Under the pieces are notes generated by a model, which saw nothing but the letters and a program-made list of their open reading frames with translations, made no database searches and had not been told where the DNA came from. Below, in pieces: positions 1 through 12,334 of a stretch of DNA of 64,000 bases. Position 1 is the first letter of the stretch. Every line of letters begins with the position of its first letter. A program made the translations under genes and the position numbers. The stretch is from Amphimedon queenslandica (lineage: Eukaryota > Porifera > Demospongiae > Haplosclerida > Niphatidae): assembly GCF_000090795.2 (NCBI RefSeq), contig NW_003546251.1, positions 149,077 to 213,076 on the forward strand, read 5' to 3'.

Positions 1-122
1 GTAATGCAAACTTTCCCAGCAAAAGTGAACTTCTGGAGGTCAGGCTTCAGCTCTAGCGTATAGTTAACAGGAACTACATCAGTTGGGAGTCTAGTGAATG
101 GTTTCTTATCCGAACTCGTCAT
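1..122 (-). CDS. NPEPPS: Puromycin-sensitive aminopeptidase, N-terminal fragment (runs off left edge)
   Basis: The minus strand from 122 encodes a methionine-started peptide containing RLPTDVVPVNYTLELKPDL followed by KFTFAGKV. This is the start of the M1-family N-terminal domain as found in puromycin-sensitive aminopeptidase (family pattern RLP.DV.P.NY.L.LKPDL..FTF.GK). Only about 40 residues lie in the window, so the catalytic HEXXH zinc site cannot be seen. Family role: a cytosolic zinc exopeptidase that trims N-terminal residues from peptides. The start codon is only 108 bp from the start of the divergent epimerase gene, so the two probably share a promoter. Another M1 aminopeptidase is possible, but the match to the cytosolic NPEPPS group is the closest I can recall. 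The exact end of this exon is unknown. Confidence 0.65.
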   Translation of the reverse strand, partial: MTSSDKKPFTRLPTDVVPVNYTLELKPDLQKFTFAGKVCI

Positions 123-230
123 GATCCTTTTCTCTCTGTCAGCATAAGAACAACCACGAGCTCATCAGGACAGGAGGTGTGGAGAGTGTGGAGCTTAAGG
201 GCTCTAGCCTCGCCCAGTCAGTGTCTGAAA
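123..230. promoter_or_regulatory. Short divergent promoter, aminopeptidase / MCEE
   Basis: Only 108 bp separate the two divergent start codons, so both 5'UTRs and the core promoter must lie here or overlap the coding exons. No TATA box is visible. Confidence 0.5.
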
Positions 231-843
231 ATGTTTTGTGTAAGAAATGCATTCTCTTCATCAGTTAAAAGAGTTCTGAGAACTAGTTTAACCTCAAATT
301 CATCAGAATATAATGTGAGTATAGATAGACATGTAGATATATCTATTCTTCTGTAAATTTTGTGTGAGCTTCAGATCTAATTTAGTCTTGAATACTTCAT
401 TAATGTGGGCTTGATTGCAATTTTGAGCTGATATCCAGAATTTTTTGGGTGGAATTAAAAATCTAAGCATTAATATTATTTTCGTACTTGTTCACAACTT
501 CTTAATACATGTATACATTATAGCTCATTAGGAGTAGATCTATCAGTAGTGATACAATAAGATCATGGAGTGTTGGCAAAATCAATCATGTAGCCATTGC
601 TGTCCCTGATCTAGAGAAAGCAACTTCTCTTTATCGTGACATACTGGGAGCTAATGTCAGCAAATCAACAGTATGTTTGTAGGAGGGAGAGAGAAAACAA
701 TAATATTATGAGAATTAAAGAATATGATTATCTAATTATCCTTTACATATATGAATACATTACACATACTTGCAGCCATTACCTGAACATGGTGTGTATA
801 CAGTATTTGTTGAACTTGGTGATACAAAGATTGAGGTATGTCT

Positions 844-886
<43 letters not shown>

Positions 887-1500
887 ACATTAGTTATTCA
901 GAATAGAAGAAGTGGTATAAGAACTAACAGTGTGATCATTTATTTATTCCTTTTATAGTTACTGCATCCATTAGGGGAGAACAGTCCCATTGAGGGATTT
1001 TTAAAACGTAATCCAGCTGGAGGAATACACCACATCTGCCTTGAAGTAAGTGCATGTACATTATACTTTAGCAAAAAACACTTGCTACTTTAACATTTTA
1101 AAAATAGAGTAAGACTTAAGTTATTTACTTAAGAGATTGACATATACAAACCTACAAGTACATGTATATACATACTACTCTAACATTTTTTTTTGATTTG
1201 CTAAACATTGAGATTTTAACACATTTATATTATTAGCTTTATTACATTATATTATACCCTATCAATAATCATTATTAATTCATTGTATACTGTAGGTTAG
1301 TGATATACATAAAGCAGTTGATTCATTGAAAGGTAAAGTAAGAGCATTGAACCCTGAACCAAAAGTAAGACCCTAACATCCTCCTATACAGTACCATATA
1401 TGGTCAATGATATCCTCAGATTGGTGCTCATGGTAAACCAGTGGTGTTCTTACATCCTAAGGATTGTGATGGAGTACTGGTTGAACTGGAACAAGAATGA
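231..1500 (+). CDS. MCEE: Methylmalonyl-CoA epimerase, mitochondrial
   Basis: Six exons join in phase: 231-314, 524-670, 776-835, 959-1045, 1296-1364 and 1420-1500, giving 175 aa. The enzyme interconverts the (S) and (R) epimers of methylmalonyl-CoA between propionyl-CoA carboxylase and methylmalonyl-CoA mutase in mitochondria. The first ~45 residues are rich in Arg, Ser and Leu (MFCVRNAFSSSVKRVLRTSL) and resemble a mitochondrial targeting peptide. The vicinal-oxygen-chelate domain follows: KINHVAIAVPDLEKATSLYR carries the first metal-ligand His, GGIHHICLEV the second, and the C-terminal block HPKDCDGVLVELEQ the Glu ligand. Every intron is in phase 0. Intron 3 contains a CA microsatellite. 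Length and domain order are normal for the family. Confidence 0.93.
846..881. repeat. (CA)n microsatellite in MCEE intron 3
   Basis: About 18 uninterrupted CA units begin 10 bp after the exon 3 donor. Confidence 0.95.
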
Positions 1501-1749
1501 TTAACAATAATTCTAACTATGAATTTTCATTAGCAAAATAATGTCTTTAGCAATAAAATGAATATAAGGCAATAGAATTTTTACAGAGAAACAAATAATT
1601 AGTTGCTTTTCACCACATGTTAAGCTAATAATAGTGTTGCAAATAGCAATAAAATTTTAATTTGTCTAAGCAGTAAGAACAATCAAGAGTACAATATTAC
1701 ACACAAAATGGTAAACTTACATGTAAGTTTGTATAATTATTACCATAGT

Positions 1750-4700
1750 TTAATGTATATACATTTTTATTTCACGAGTAATTGGATAGCCGTATGGGTA
1801 TACCACTACATTCTTTTTAAAAGTCTTGATCATACTTATATCTCCTGTTCTTTTGATTTCCAATTGCTGAAGTGATGGGAATGGCGTACGATGGAAAAAA
1901 TCCTCTATTGCTGTTGTATTAGTATCAGATGACTCATAAAGATAGTTACACACTATACTCATTGTTTTGATGGTTGCATGTGATCGTAGCATATCAAAAA
2001 TATCAGGTAATATTTGTTCATAGAAAAAAGTTTTCATTATTCCTTTCTCGTCATTTGAAAAGGACAATGTCTGATCTAGTTGAAAAACTACTTTGAGTTC
2101 TGTGATATTATCTGTTTGGGAGATGACATTTAAGAATCTTCTCATTTGTTCATTAGTAATAGGTAGAAAAACAGGTATACTCAACTGTTGTAGACCAGTG
2201 TTATGCATGATACCAGTAGTTATGATAGACATATATGAACTGGAACTCATACACTTTTTAGCATTAAATGATGACTCATGTTTACCAATACTGCAAACTG
2301 TATAGACACTTCCTTCCTCAACTTCCACTCTCAGAGCTTTAAGACTGGTGTTGGTCTGTAAAATAGTAAAGAGTTCATTGATACTCTCAGCTGTGTCCAG
2401 TTTTATAGTAAGTTGTTGTAGATGAGGATAAAAGTCAAATATAAGACATGGTGGATATGGCATAGATAATATCAGACATTTTAATCCTTCGATGCATGGA
2501 AGGAGTAAATTCATTAGTATATTACTACCATATTCTATCTCTAGAGAAGTCAATTTTGATTTTACCTTTAGTTTATTCACTGGTAATGGAATGTAACGAT
2601 TGGGTATGTTGATTGAAAGAGCTTGTAATGTGTTGTTGTCCCTCAGTAAGTTCTCTATTACACCATCAGTTAGAGCATGATGATCAGGATACAAATTATG
2701 CAGTTCCAATGTGAATGATGTTATTGTTTTGTTTTGGGCAACTCCATTAATAACACTTGCCACAAGTGGTTTGGGAAGTTCATATGTTGATAAGTTATCA
2801 CAATGTACATAAAAAGTTTTTAATTTTGAATTTGCTTTGATGCTTTGTTCAAGTTCAGAACATTTCCTAATATAGGTAGTCTCATTAAGATCTGTACAAA
2901 TATTTCCACTAAACATTAGCACCTTGAGTTGAGGTAGAGTGACTAACTTTAATAATACAGGAACTAAGTCACAGGTATTGCCGAAAAATCAACCAATATT
3001 GATTGAATATTATGCAATAGTGGTTTTTCAAAAAAATTAAGTCCTAAATTACTGTCAGAAATACTGTTAAGCCGCATACTTATTGCCCTGCACTGACTTA
3101 TTGATGATTTATTGCTTAATCCAGCAGTTAGCACTGATAATGATTGCTCATCTAATTCATGTAGGTCCAACCCATTCCATTCTACATTATTCAAGAGATA
3201 ACTGAAGCACAACCAATCAAACAATGAAAGCTTAGTGATGACTGAATTACTAATACCAGCCTTACGATTAAGACACAATGATTGGTCTTCTATAGAATGT
3301 GCAAATAATTGGCACAATATTGTATTTTGAGATTCGTATAGGAATTGGAGAAGTAAGATTTGGAGTTCTTCGAAATCTAAACCTTTTGCATGTTGACTTA
3401 ATCCATGAAACCATTGATGGTGACTGGTTTCAAATTCTCTAAGTGGGCTATCCTCACACTGTAATTGTTTTTTTTTTCCAAAATAACGTCGATAGCTTTT
3501 ATGTTCAAGATGAGTTAGACCAGCTACAAACCTCAGACACATTTTAAAGTGTTCATTGTCAAAATAATCATTGAAAATTTTTTCAGTATTGTCATGCTTA
3601 GATATCCACCATGCAGCTAAGAATTCCTGGATACTTAAGTGAATAAATTGATACTTCTCTTCATCAAACTCTTCAAATTCTGTCAGCAATCCAAGATAAT
3701 CCTCTTTTGCTGCTTCAGTCACAGGCAGGTCTAGTTGATGTAATGAAAAAGTCATTTTTGTATCAGCAAGAGTGGTGTAAGCTAAATAGCTCAGTTCTTT
3801 TAAAGCTATAGCTAATGGTGATGGTAATGTAGCGAGACTGACTAACGTATTTGGATAGGTTCCATCTTTCCTTTTTATATGCCATTGGATAGTTTGTAAG
3901 ATGAAGTTCTCATACAATTGAGTGAGTGTTGTTGGTAGCTGCCCTCCAGCCTTACAATAGACTAAGATTACCATTGAGCAAACCAGTGGAATGTAACACA
4001 GAGACTGCACATCACCTCGTACTTTGAGGTCATTAATGAGTTTTACTGCTCGTTGTGAGTCCTTATTAGTTGGAATAGTTTTGAAGTATCCACTTGTATT
4101 TTTATTGATAAGTTTTTCTGCTAAATCTGAATCTTTTTGAAGTGTTTTTATAATTACTGTGGATAATTCTTTTGTGGATAATCCAATAATTTGAACATGT
4201 TTACTAACATAAGGTAATGCTCTTAAAAGTGATGCAGAGGCATAGCTACGAGAGGTAACAATCACTGAACAACTTGCTAACTTATTTTTACAAATAATTT
4301 TAGCAACCAGTGAAGATTCCCTGTGTTGCATACTTAACTCATCCCATCCATCAAAAATTATCAGCAGCCCTTTTCCTTGTTCCTTTAAAACCCATTTGAC
4401 TATTTCTGGTACATTTGGACAGTCATAGACGTACAAAAAAAGTTCTTTTAATTCCTTAGCTTCAGCTACTTTGCTATTTCTCAAAGGACAGTAAAGTACC
4501 AAGTCAAATAGGCAGCCAAGCACTCCGTTTGACCACATATTCAGCAGTTTACGACACAGTGTTGTTTTGCCTATCCCAGGAGGACCATCAATTACTATAT
4601 TTTGAGAAGAGGTATCTTTAGTTTTTAATAAATCTTCCGTTTTTATTTCCATGTTTCCAGTGAGGTAAGGAATTTTATCAACTTCTCCTCTCAGCATGTG

Positions 4701-5945
4701 CCAATGTATTTGTAACTCTGCTCGTTTGATCATATCCTGGCCTTCTATTAGTGTTAATCTACCAAAGAAGTCTTTTCCAACTCGTGGTGGCCAGTCTGCA
4801 GCTATAATGGGTTGCAGATTATACCTCTGCCTCAATATGTCAGCATATTTTTGAACATCATCAGGCGGAAGAGTGATTGTGACTTCCAGTTCCTGATCAT
4901 CAGATATAGATTCACCTAAAATGAAATGAGAATATCATAAACTTATCAATCCTCATAATATACACACATGCTCACCTAACTTCTTTAAGATAGGGACAGT
5001 AATTTCTTTTAGTGGAACAAGTTTTTGACTCAATAAGATATAACAAACGTTGATCAAATATTGTTCTGGATTACTAGATGTTTCCAGTAATTTTTGCAAT
5101 GTAATGAGTAGCTTGCCAGCTTTCCTTGCATCAGTCTCTCCTTTAAAATACATATCTTCTTTGATATTCAGTGATATCAGTCCTTGAGCATACAGTGAAT
5201 CAGTTACTGCATAAAGGGTAGTTGAAATGGGTTGAGTGAGTTTAGCAGAGGCAGAACGTAATAAACTGGGTGCATCTGGTTTATCTATACAGTATAATGA
5301 TAATAATAATGGCCTACGTCATGTATTTAAATTGTTACCTGTTACAGGACCAGGATTGAGTTCCACATCTCCTGATAGGAGGATCAGAAGGAAATAGAAA
5401 TACAAATTGAATGAAATTGTGAACAAGTTAAAACTGCCAATGACACTAGCTCCCACATATAACTGAAGCCATCCTGAGATATCATCACCAACAAACAATT
5501 GGAAGGAGCTACAGTGACCTATTAACAATACACTGTGTTAATAAAAATATTTTATCTAGATCTAATTTTCTACAGTAAGTTTATTCATGTTGACAAATCA
5601 ACATTCCACTAACAATGCAAAAAGCTAACCCATGATCACTAATGTTTTTCATTTAGATTATAATTACATTATATATGCATTATATTTAATACAAACCTCA
5701 TTGGTCATGTAATGCCTACCTGTTGGAGTGAGTCTTGATACACAGAATGAAAGAATGAAAAAGACAATAATTGATATCAGATCCACAGCTGATGCTTGAA
5801 GAACAGGAGCCTTGTTCCTTCCAGATGTACAATCCCTTGTAGGTAAAGACTCCCCATCACTGTCATAACGACTGCGACGACCAGCAGCAGCTTGACAGCA
5901 GTTCCAACTCCCAATACTGGCCCTCCACTGACAGACGTCAATCAT
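1750..5945 (-). CDS. NLR immune receptor: TM leader - 2A motif - CARD/Death-like - NACHT - LRR (one frame break)
   Basis: Exons 5720-5945, 5339-5518 and 4976-5284, then a large exon from 4915, join in phase. Residues 1-75 include a hydrophobic stretch (about 54-70). Exon 2 adds a second (about 95-124) ending in the 2A motif DVELNPGP at 126-133. Exon 3 (136-238) is an all-helical block resembling CARD/Death folds. The NACHT domain has Walker A GPPGIGKTT (about 349-357) and Walker B LLIIFDGWDEL. LRR-like segments run to the stop at 1750. Family role: cytosolic pattern recognition with NACHT-driven oligomerisation. In the NACHT frame translation stops at about 2964, while LRR coding (NTCDLVPVLLKLVTLPQLKV) resumes one base out of frame, next to a run of five A/T. 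This is either an assembly indel or a recently inactivated allele. MCEE lies 3' and is convergent. Confidence 0.82.
5346..5381 (-). other. 2A-type ribosome-skipping motif in the NLR leader
   Basis: The minus strand encodes LLSGDVELNPGP in exon 2 of the NLR, directly after a hydrophobic segment. It matches the 2A consensus D(V/I)ExNPGP at every fixed position. In characterised 2A peptides the glycyl-prolyl bond is not formed. Here the break would fall between Gly132 and Pro133, releasing a 132-residue membrane leader from a cytosolic CARD-NACHT-LRR protein. Activity is inferred from sequence only. Confidence 0.85.
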
Positions 5946-6241
5946 CTTTTATAGACTAATAGAGCAGTAGCAAGCAAGGACACGACTGCAGAAATATATT
6001 TTTCCAAAGGAGCAGAAATAAAGTATAAAACGAGTGAACAACGTAAAAATAATAATTCTTCCCAAAGCAATGCAGCTCCACCCTTGCTTGGGTGTAGCTC
6101 AATCTGATTGGTCTATGATGACGCCCTTACTTACCGGTAGAATCATGTTATCATTAGATTAAATAATAAACAATGTATTTAGGTACATGTACATGCACTA
6201 CAGTAATAGTGAAAAGGGAAAACAATAATAACAACAACAAC

Positions 6242-6290
<49 letters not shown>

Positions 6291-6370
6291 TCAACACAAG
6301 TGATGTGAGTACAAACAACTATTATTTTTAATTTTAAACAGAAACTCGTTAAAGTCAATCAATTCCCTCC
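5946..6370. other. Intergenic: NLR 5' flank and 3' flank of the SH3 gene
   Basis: The first ~180 bp upstream of the NLR start contain an ATTGG (inverted CCAAT) at about 6109. An (AAT)n tract fills about 6241-6292. No further coding potential is seen. Confidence 0.5.
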
Positions 6371-7651
6371 TCATACTAAAGTCCCTCCGATGACAGGAGC
6401 AGGTGAAGACAATATGGGAACATGAGTTGGGTAGCCGTTATCAACATGAGGAGAGGACAAGTGGGTGGAGCTACGAGTGACGTGAGCATTGGTCTGAATA
6501 CCAGGAGGGTACATGGGAGAGTGGGGCATACTGACACGCCCAGTTCTCCCGGGATATGAGGGTCTGTTACGAGGGATAGACTGACGAGGAGGAGGAGGAG
6601 GGTGACCAATGGGATCCTTCTCAGCATAAGGAGGAGGAGGAGAAGAAGGAGACGCGAGTATTGGTTTAGAAGAGGAGGAGGTAGGAGGAGGAGGGGGTAA
6701 GCGTTCAGAACTTGATATGTTGGGTACTGTTCCTCTTTGATGCATTGGAGCAGCTCCTGTTGAGCTCAGCCTTGACCTGTGGTGGTGGTGGTGCATTGGT
6801 TGAGATGATGAAGTAGGGTATACACTAGTGGTGGAGGCACGTGGTCTATGAGCAGTAGTAGAGGAGGAGGAGGGATACTGTGATTGATAATGGTGGTGTG
6901 CTGTTGGTTCAACTATTAGAGGGAGAGAGAGGGAGAGATAAGAGGGAGAAAGAGATGATTATAAATTGTGTCAAATAGTTAAGTTTGGATATAAAATCCA
7001 AACTTGATTGGAATCAGCTAAAAATTGATAAGCAACACGAGAACATGCATGTATCAGGGAAAATTATAAAAATGGAGAATTCTCTACTTTTCATTTTTGA
7101 TGAAATTTGGTCAAAGACCTTGTACAGACTATATTTTATGCAGTGACTGCTCTATGCTTTGCTAGGTTGGCTTTGCCCTTTAAATGCTGTACATTCATTC
7201 AGTATTAGACATGTTGTGAGTTGTAAGTTAACAGAAGCATAACAGAATCAGTTTAATAGTAATTGATAAGATAAGGAGCAAAGGAGCAGAGGAAACAGTC
7301 AACCAGTAATTAATAATACACTGAATAGGTTGTTGAGTGAACAGAGAATTAACACAAGCAGCAACAAATGTAATGAATAAGAAGGGAAATAGCATTAATA
7401 AGCTAAAGAGGAAATTGTGTGTGAGGGAGAGAGAGAGAATTACATGTAATTAAAAGCAAGACAGTGTATCTGTATCATCAGCTAATGATGATCAAAAGGA
7501 TTACGAGTGTTTGAGAATATACTGCACATCTGTTCAGTAAATATTTGATATGATTATACAAGACAGTAACAAGCTAGCATGACAGCATGTAAACAATACA
7601 CAAGTTAACCATATCATGTATCCCATCTACATGTACATGTACATCAGTACA

Positions 7652-7701
<50 letters not shown>

Positions 7702-10071
7702 CGGGTTTAGTTACACTGCATATCTGTGTACTAGGTGTTTACCGTTAGCAGTGACATTCTAACATCATTAAATACACAAAGTTATAATAACCCAATGCCA
7801 TTATGAACAGGGCTACCAGTTCAACAACACAGCAAGAACAAACCAAAGTAGTAAACACGTCACTAACTAAAAATATGATTAACTATAATCTATTTATAGT
7901 ACACTCATGAATGCTATTTATAACTAATAACACAGCAATGTATAAAGTACTGGAATTATGAATGCATTATTATACACATTATATGTAATGTAAATGAAGT
8001 GTAGTAATGGTAACAAGGGCCATTGGTTACATATACACATGTGCTGCATGACAAACAATCATTCCACACATAACTATACACACAGCTGCAACTGCTCACC
8101 TCCTGGCACTCCTCCTCCTGTTTTATCAGCCATCACTTCACTGAGTATGGACGAAGGTACAAAACCTTCCGAGTTATCAGTTTTATGTTTCACGACCCAA
8201 AACCAGTTGTTGTCCTCTTGATTAAAGACAAGAACACTCTCGCCTTTAGTGACGCTTACTTCATTCTCATCGCAGGCATCAAAATTCTATACAATAAAAG
8301 AAACAAATTGTAATAGCCATAGTTGATAAAGGAATGAGCCATGCATGCATGACATTACAGCAATGCTGTATTTAATAGCGAATAATAAAAACCACTCAAT
8401 TACAAATTGCCTACAGTCACGATAATGCGTGCATGAAATTCCTTTCCATCTCATTACATTGTGAATAGCTCACACCCTCTCTCTCTTTCTCTGCTCTTAC
8501 TTGTAAACAGACGTAGACTCCCCAAAGACATTTCCTAAATTTGACCATCCCTTTTGATTGTAGTCCTGGACTATCAAGTGAAGGAGAGCTCATATCATCA
8601 ATACGATTAGAGACTCTCTTTTCACTACTAATTGAAGGAGGACGCTTACTACCACCGCTCAGTGGCCTCTTATGTTCACTCACTCCGTTAATCTGAGGTG
8701 ATCCCCGTCTCTCAATTCCGTGAGATTTAACGGATCCATTAGGAGAGCGATGACGAGTGAATGACCCAGGGTGTCTCTGAAAGTGTGGGTGATCATCGGG
8801 TAGGTTAATAGGACGCTTGTTACCTCTTGATGGACGATACACTTCAGAATAAGGTGACTCTATCCCAGTGTTCTGATTCTGGACGTCAACATGGCTCTTG
8901 GTTGATCTGTGCTTGACAAGTGAAGACTGAGGTTGAATGAGACCTCCACACTCACTGAGAGTATCGACTGGTTGAGCATAAGGATCAATGTCATCGGGTG
9001 TAGCCATGTCGTTAAAAGAGTTGACTTGATGGCGACCAGCTCTATCAAGGCTGGTGTGTCTGGGAGGAATGGGAGGTGGGACTTCTTCGTTTGACTTAGG
9101 TGGACTAGGAAGAGGTCTGTCTCTTATTGAAGGGGTAGTATTACCAGAAGCAGATGAGCCTCTACCCTGTCTAGAGGATCCATCATCGCTGGAAGCATCT
9201 CCATTACGAATAGTACTAGCATAGTCTTTATAATGAGTAGAGGAGAGTTCCATTGTTCCACTATCATCGGACGAAGAGTTCTTACGATAGACGTCAAACC
9301 CATCAGTCATCATGGGGGTCTGGCTCAAACTGACTGACCTTATCTTATCAACAGTGGGTTCAGTCTCCAGTGCATCTTGTGAATAGGATCTATTGAGTGC
9401 TGGTGAGTACTGCTCTGAAAGACTAGCCACTCCACTGGAGGAGGAGGGAGAGTGTTTCGGTTCCAAAGGAGCGGAACCTTCTCGCCTGTGTCTCTCTTGT
9501 CCCATCATGGCACTATTAGGCGGGTAGTGAACTGTGGCGCTATTAGGTGGAGAATTAATTCGTCTAATTAACATTTGATCTGAATCTTCACATGGAGAGC
9601 GTTTGACACGACCAGCAGAATGGCTTGCATACATTGGTATACTGCCCCTGCTACTGGTGTCCTCTCCACTGGCGACCGGTCGTAAAGGCATTGATGAGCG
9701 GCTGTTGGAGCGAGCACGTCTTGAAGAGGAAGCAATAGGAGGGGCACAGTAGTCCGAGGGTACGTATCCTTGCTTCCCACGCTCATTCCTGACGAGTAGA
9801 CGATCCTCTTCTCTTTGAACAACCTCTACTCTCTCTCCTTTTCTAACCGTTAGCTCCTTCTCATCAGTTGCAGAGAAATCCTTAAAGACAATCAGTTTTT
9901 GAAAGAACTGGTCGCTGATAGGAGTCTGAGGGGCAGAGAGTACATCAATGGCTTTATCAAAACGACCATTCTGCGAGTGCTGGGGACTACTGGCAGTCGG
10001 GTAATAGGGAGAATATGGTGAGTGGTTAATACCGTGACGATAACCACCGGAGTGAGGCCTTTTGTGCGATT
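6371..10071 (-). CDS. Two-SH3-domain scaffold protein with proline-rich tail (5' end open)
   Basis: Three exons join in phase: 8501-10071, 8100-8286 and 6371-6912. The first SH3 domain lies near the N-terminus (KLIVFKDFSATDEKELTVRK ... LLVRNERGKQGYVPSDY, with ALYDY-like, acidic RT-loop and GYVPS.Y features). A long Ser/Pro-rich low-complexity linker follows. The second SH3 spans the exon A/B junction (YVCLQNFDACDENEVSVTKG ... NNWFWVVKHKTDNSEGFVPS). The C-terminal exon holds His- and Pro-rich runs, PPPPP motifs and a PPPPY WW-binding motif. This suggests a cytoplasmic adaptor for actin or signalling proteins. I do not recognise a specific orthologue. The long exon opens inside a codon (AG acceptor just above 10071), so at least one 5' coding exon lies upstream; a candidate is at 14066-14114. 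Confidence 0.75.
6973..7165 (+). repeat. CTATAG-family dispersed repeat, single degenerate copy
   Basis: It contains the family blocks for 'aaatccaaacttgattggaa', TCAGCTAAAAATTGATA, 'aaaaatggagaattctc' and 'tttttgatgaaatttgg'. It lies in the intron between the last two exons of the SH3 gene. Confidence 0.7.
7656..7700. repeat. (TG)n microsatellite
   Basis: More than 20 TG units in an intron of the SH3 gene, just after an ACATGTACATGTAC stretch. Confidence 0.95.
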
Positions 10072-12334
10072 CTGAAACAGAAAGTGGAAAGGAACAATTA
10101 AACAACACACAAATCAAAGAAACACACTTATACAACTACATGAGTTTACATAATAAAGGAATACATGCACATAAAAGAACTGAGAATATAATTAAACACA
10201 TTAGTATGTGTCAGTTCTAGTCAGCAATATGAACTGTCACACTTCAGAGCGTGAGAGATTAGGAAACAACATTACTGATTCCAACCCACACAATTAAGAG
10301 AAACCTGTAAACATGAAAGGCAAGGGAAGAGAATCAGGTTAAACCAGAGCCAAATGAAACGACCGATAAGCCAAAACAAGCAATTGAGATTGATAGAGGA
10401 GAGTGGGCTGTGGACATTAAGTAGTAGAAACAAGGTGAGAATCCAGTTATAATGTTATTAGTCTACCCAATTGATGCAGTAATTAGTAAGGCAGTATGTA
10501 TATGTACATGTACATTAAAGGCTGAGGGAGTAGGACAGTACATGTACATGTGTACATTAAGAGTTTAAGGGATTGTTGCTATGCTGGCTATGTGTGTAGG
10601 AGAGAGAGAGAGAGAAGTGAAGATAGAACAAACAATATCACATTCAAAAGGTCACAAAAAATCAACATTTCATGCAGCACAAGGCAAACTAAACTATGTA
10701 TAACAGCTATGGTAGTCACAAAATGTCCATTAGTAATAAAGACAATGATTTAAATTGTTATACCAAGAGTTCTTGATGATAATCAATCATACAATAATAA
10801 AAGAGCATAATGTAGTTTAGAGGACAGAGCTCACTAATACAATCAAATAAATGGCCTCAGAGGATGTATGGTCAGGTGGGCAGACATTATCTCTCCCTTT
10901 GGTCAAACTATACCAACTACAACCTGTAGCTACATGTACATAGTAGACCTACCACAGGCCAACTTATCATTTAAAAATGCAAGCCAAAAATGGGACCACT
11001 ATGAATAAAAATGGTGTGTGGTATTAGATATACAGCAAGCATTAGGCTGCTAGAGTCGCAATGGGCAATGGCTTATACAACAGCTTGTTTAAAGTCGGCT
11101 ACAGGACAAGGCTACACAAGCATAGAACGAGTGAAAGAGCACACACAAGAAGATTACAGTATTATTAACAGACCTTTACTAAAGCCGAACCAACCCTTGA
11201 AAGACATCTCAGGGGTAGACAAGAAACAGAAATAAGAACAAAAGATCAGCAGACTAATCCTGCTTCTTCTTACCACGCTATTTGAGGAAGTCACAGAGGG
11301 CAGTGGTCAGTTATAATAGTGTGGTGAAGCCATTGAACATGCTGTATTAATAGTTATGACATCAATCTTGCATAACTTAGAGCTATTTTTGGTATGTGCT
11401 TTTGCAAAGGAAGTAAGAACAACTTCTGTTATAGTAAAAGACATAATCTACTCTAGCTCTTACACAATTTTTTTGAGTATTATTTATTGCACAGTAATTG
11501 CATTTATTATTGATAAAATTATGCTGCAATTAATGGAATATTATTATTATTATTATTATCATCATTATTATTATTATTTGCCACGAGTTTGCTAGTTATA
11601 ATGCTACAGTAAAGGAGCTGTCACTGGTCAATTAGTGTAAATTCCATTCATAATAAGATTAAGAATGGCTCATTTATCAGCTACATTAATGGTCAACGTC
11701 TAACATTGATCAAATATGAGAGAGTCCTGCCACCATACATACCCACAACCTGTCTACCAACAGGACAAAGACCACATGCTGAACAAATAATACACTGTCT
11801 GATCATAGACACTCATGCTGGGAGAGTTTGAATGCAAATTTTTGAGCTGCTATAAAGGCATTAAAAAAAGAATATAAACCATACTCAATACTTTAAGCTT
11901 TTTTTCCAAAAATGACTCTTATCATATCTGTGATTCGAGGAGATGTCTCTCCACCAAATGTAGTAAGCAGCCCATGATCCAGTACTACTATCAATGCATT
12001 GTTAATACTGTAAGGTATGTACACTCACTCAGTACAGTTTGCTGATTTAACATACAACTGCAACTACTGATGAATGGGAAATGCTAATTCAGTAGTGACA
12101 GACTGGGTTTGGTACAGGCATATCATAACATACACTGCTCCTGCTCAAACTTCCTCACTTTATTATCATCAACAATATACATAACACCTCCACTAAGGAC
12201 TCAGCACTCTCATCATACATGTACATGTACATACACATACACACATGTACACACATACGCGTAAGTACATGTATACCAGGTTTCCCACAAAGCATTATGC
12301 TAAATGAGCCAATACAATAACTGTACATAGCATT

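Noticed and set aside
2940-2995. A mini-intron to explain the NLR frame break
   Set aside because: The only GT...AG pair spans about 30 bp, below the usual minimum here, and splicing it leaves the LRR in the wrong frame.
5339-5518. The 2A motif as part of a retrotransposon or viral insert
   Set aside because: 2A peptides occur in some non-LTR elements and viruses, but no reverse transcriptase, capsid or integrase frame is nearby and the flanking exons splice in phase into the NLR.
8620-8640. Possibility that the SH3 gene is an NCK or GRB2 orthologue
   Set aside because: It has no SH2 domain, only two SH3 domains far apart, and a long disordered linker.
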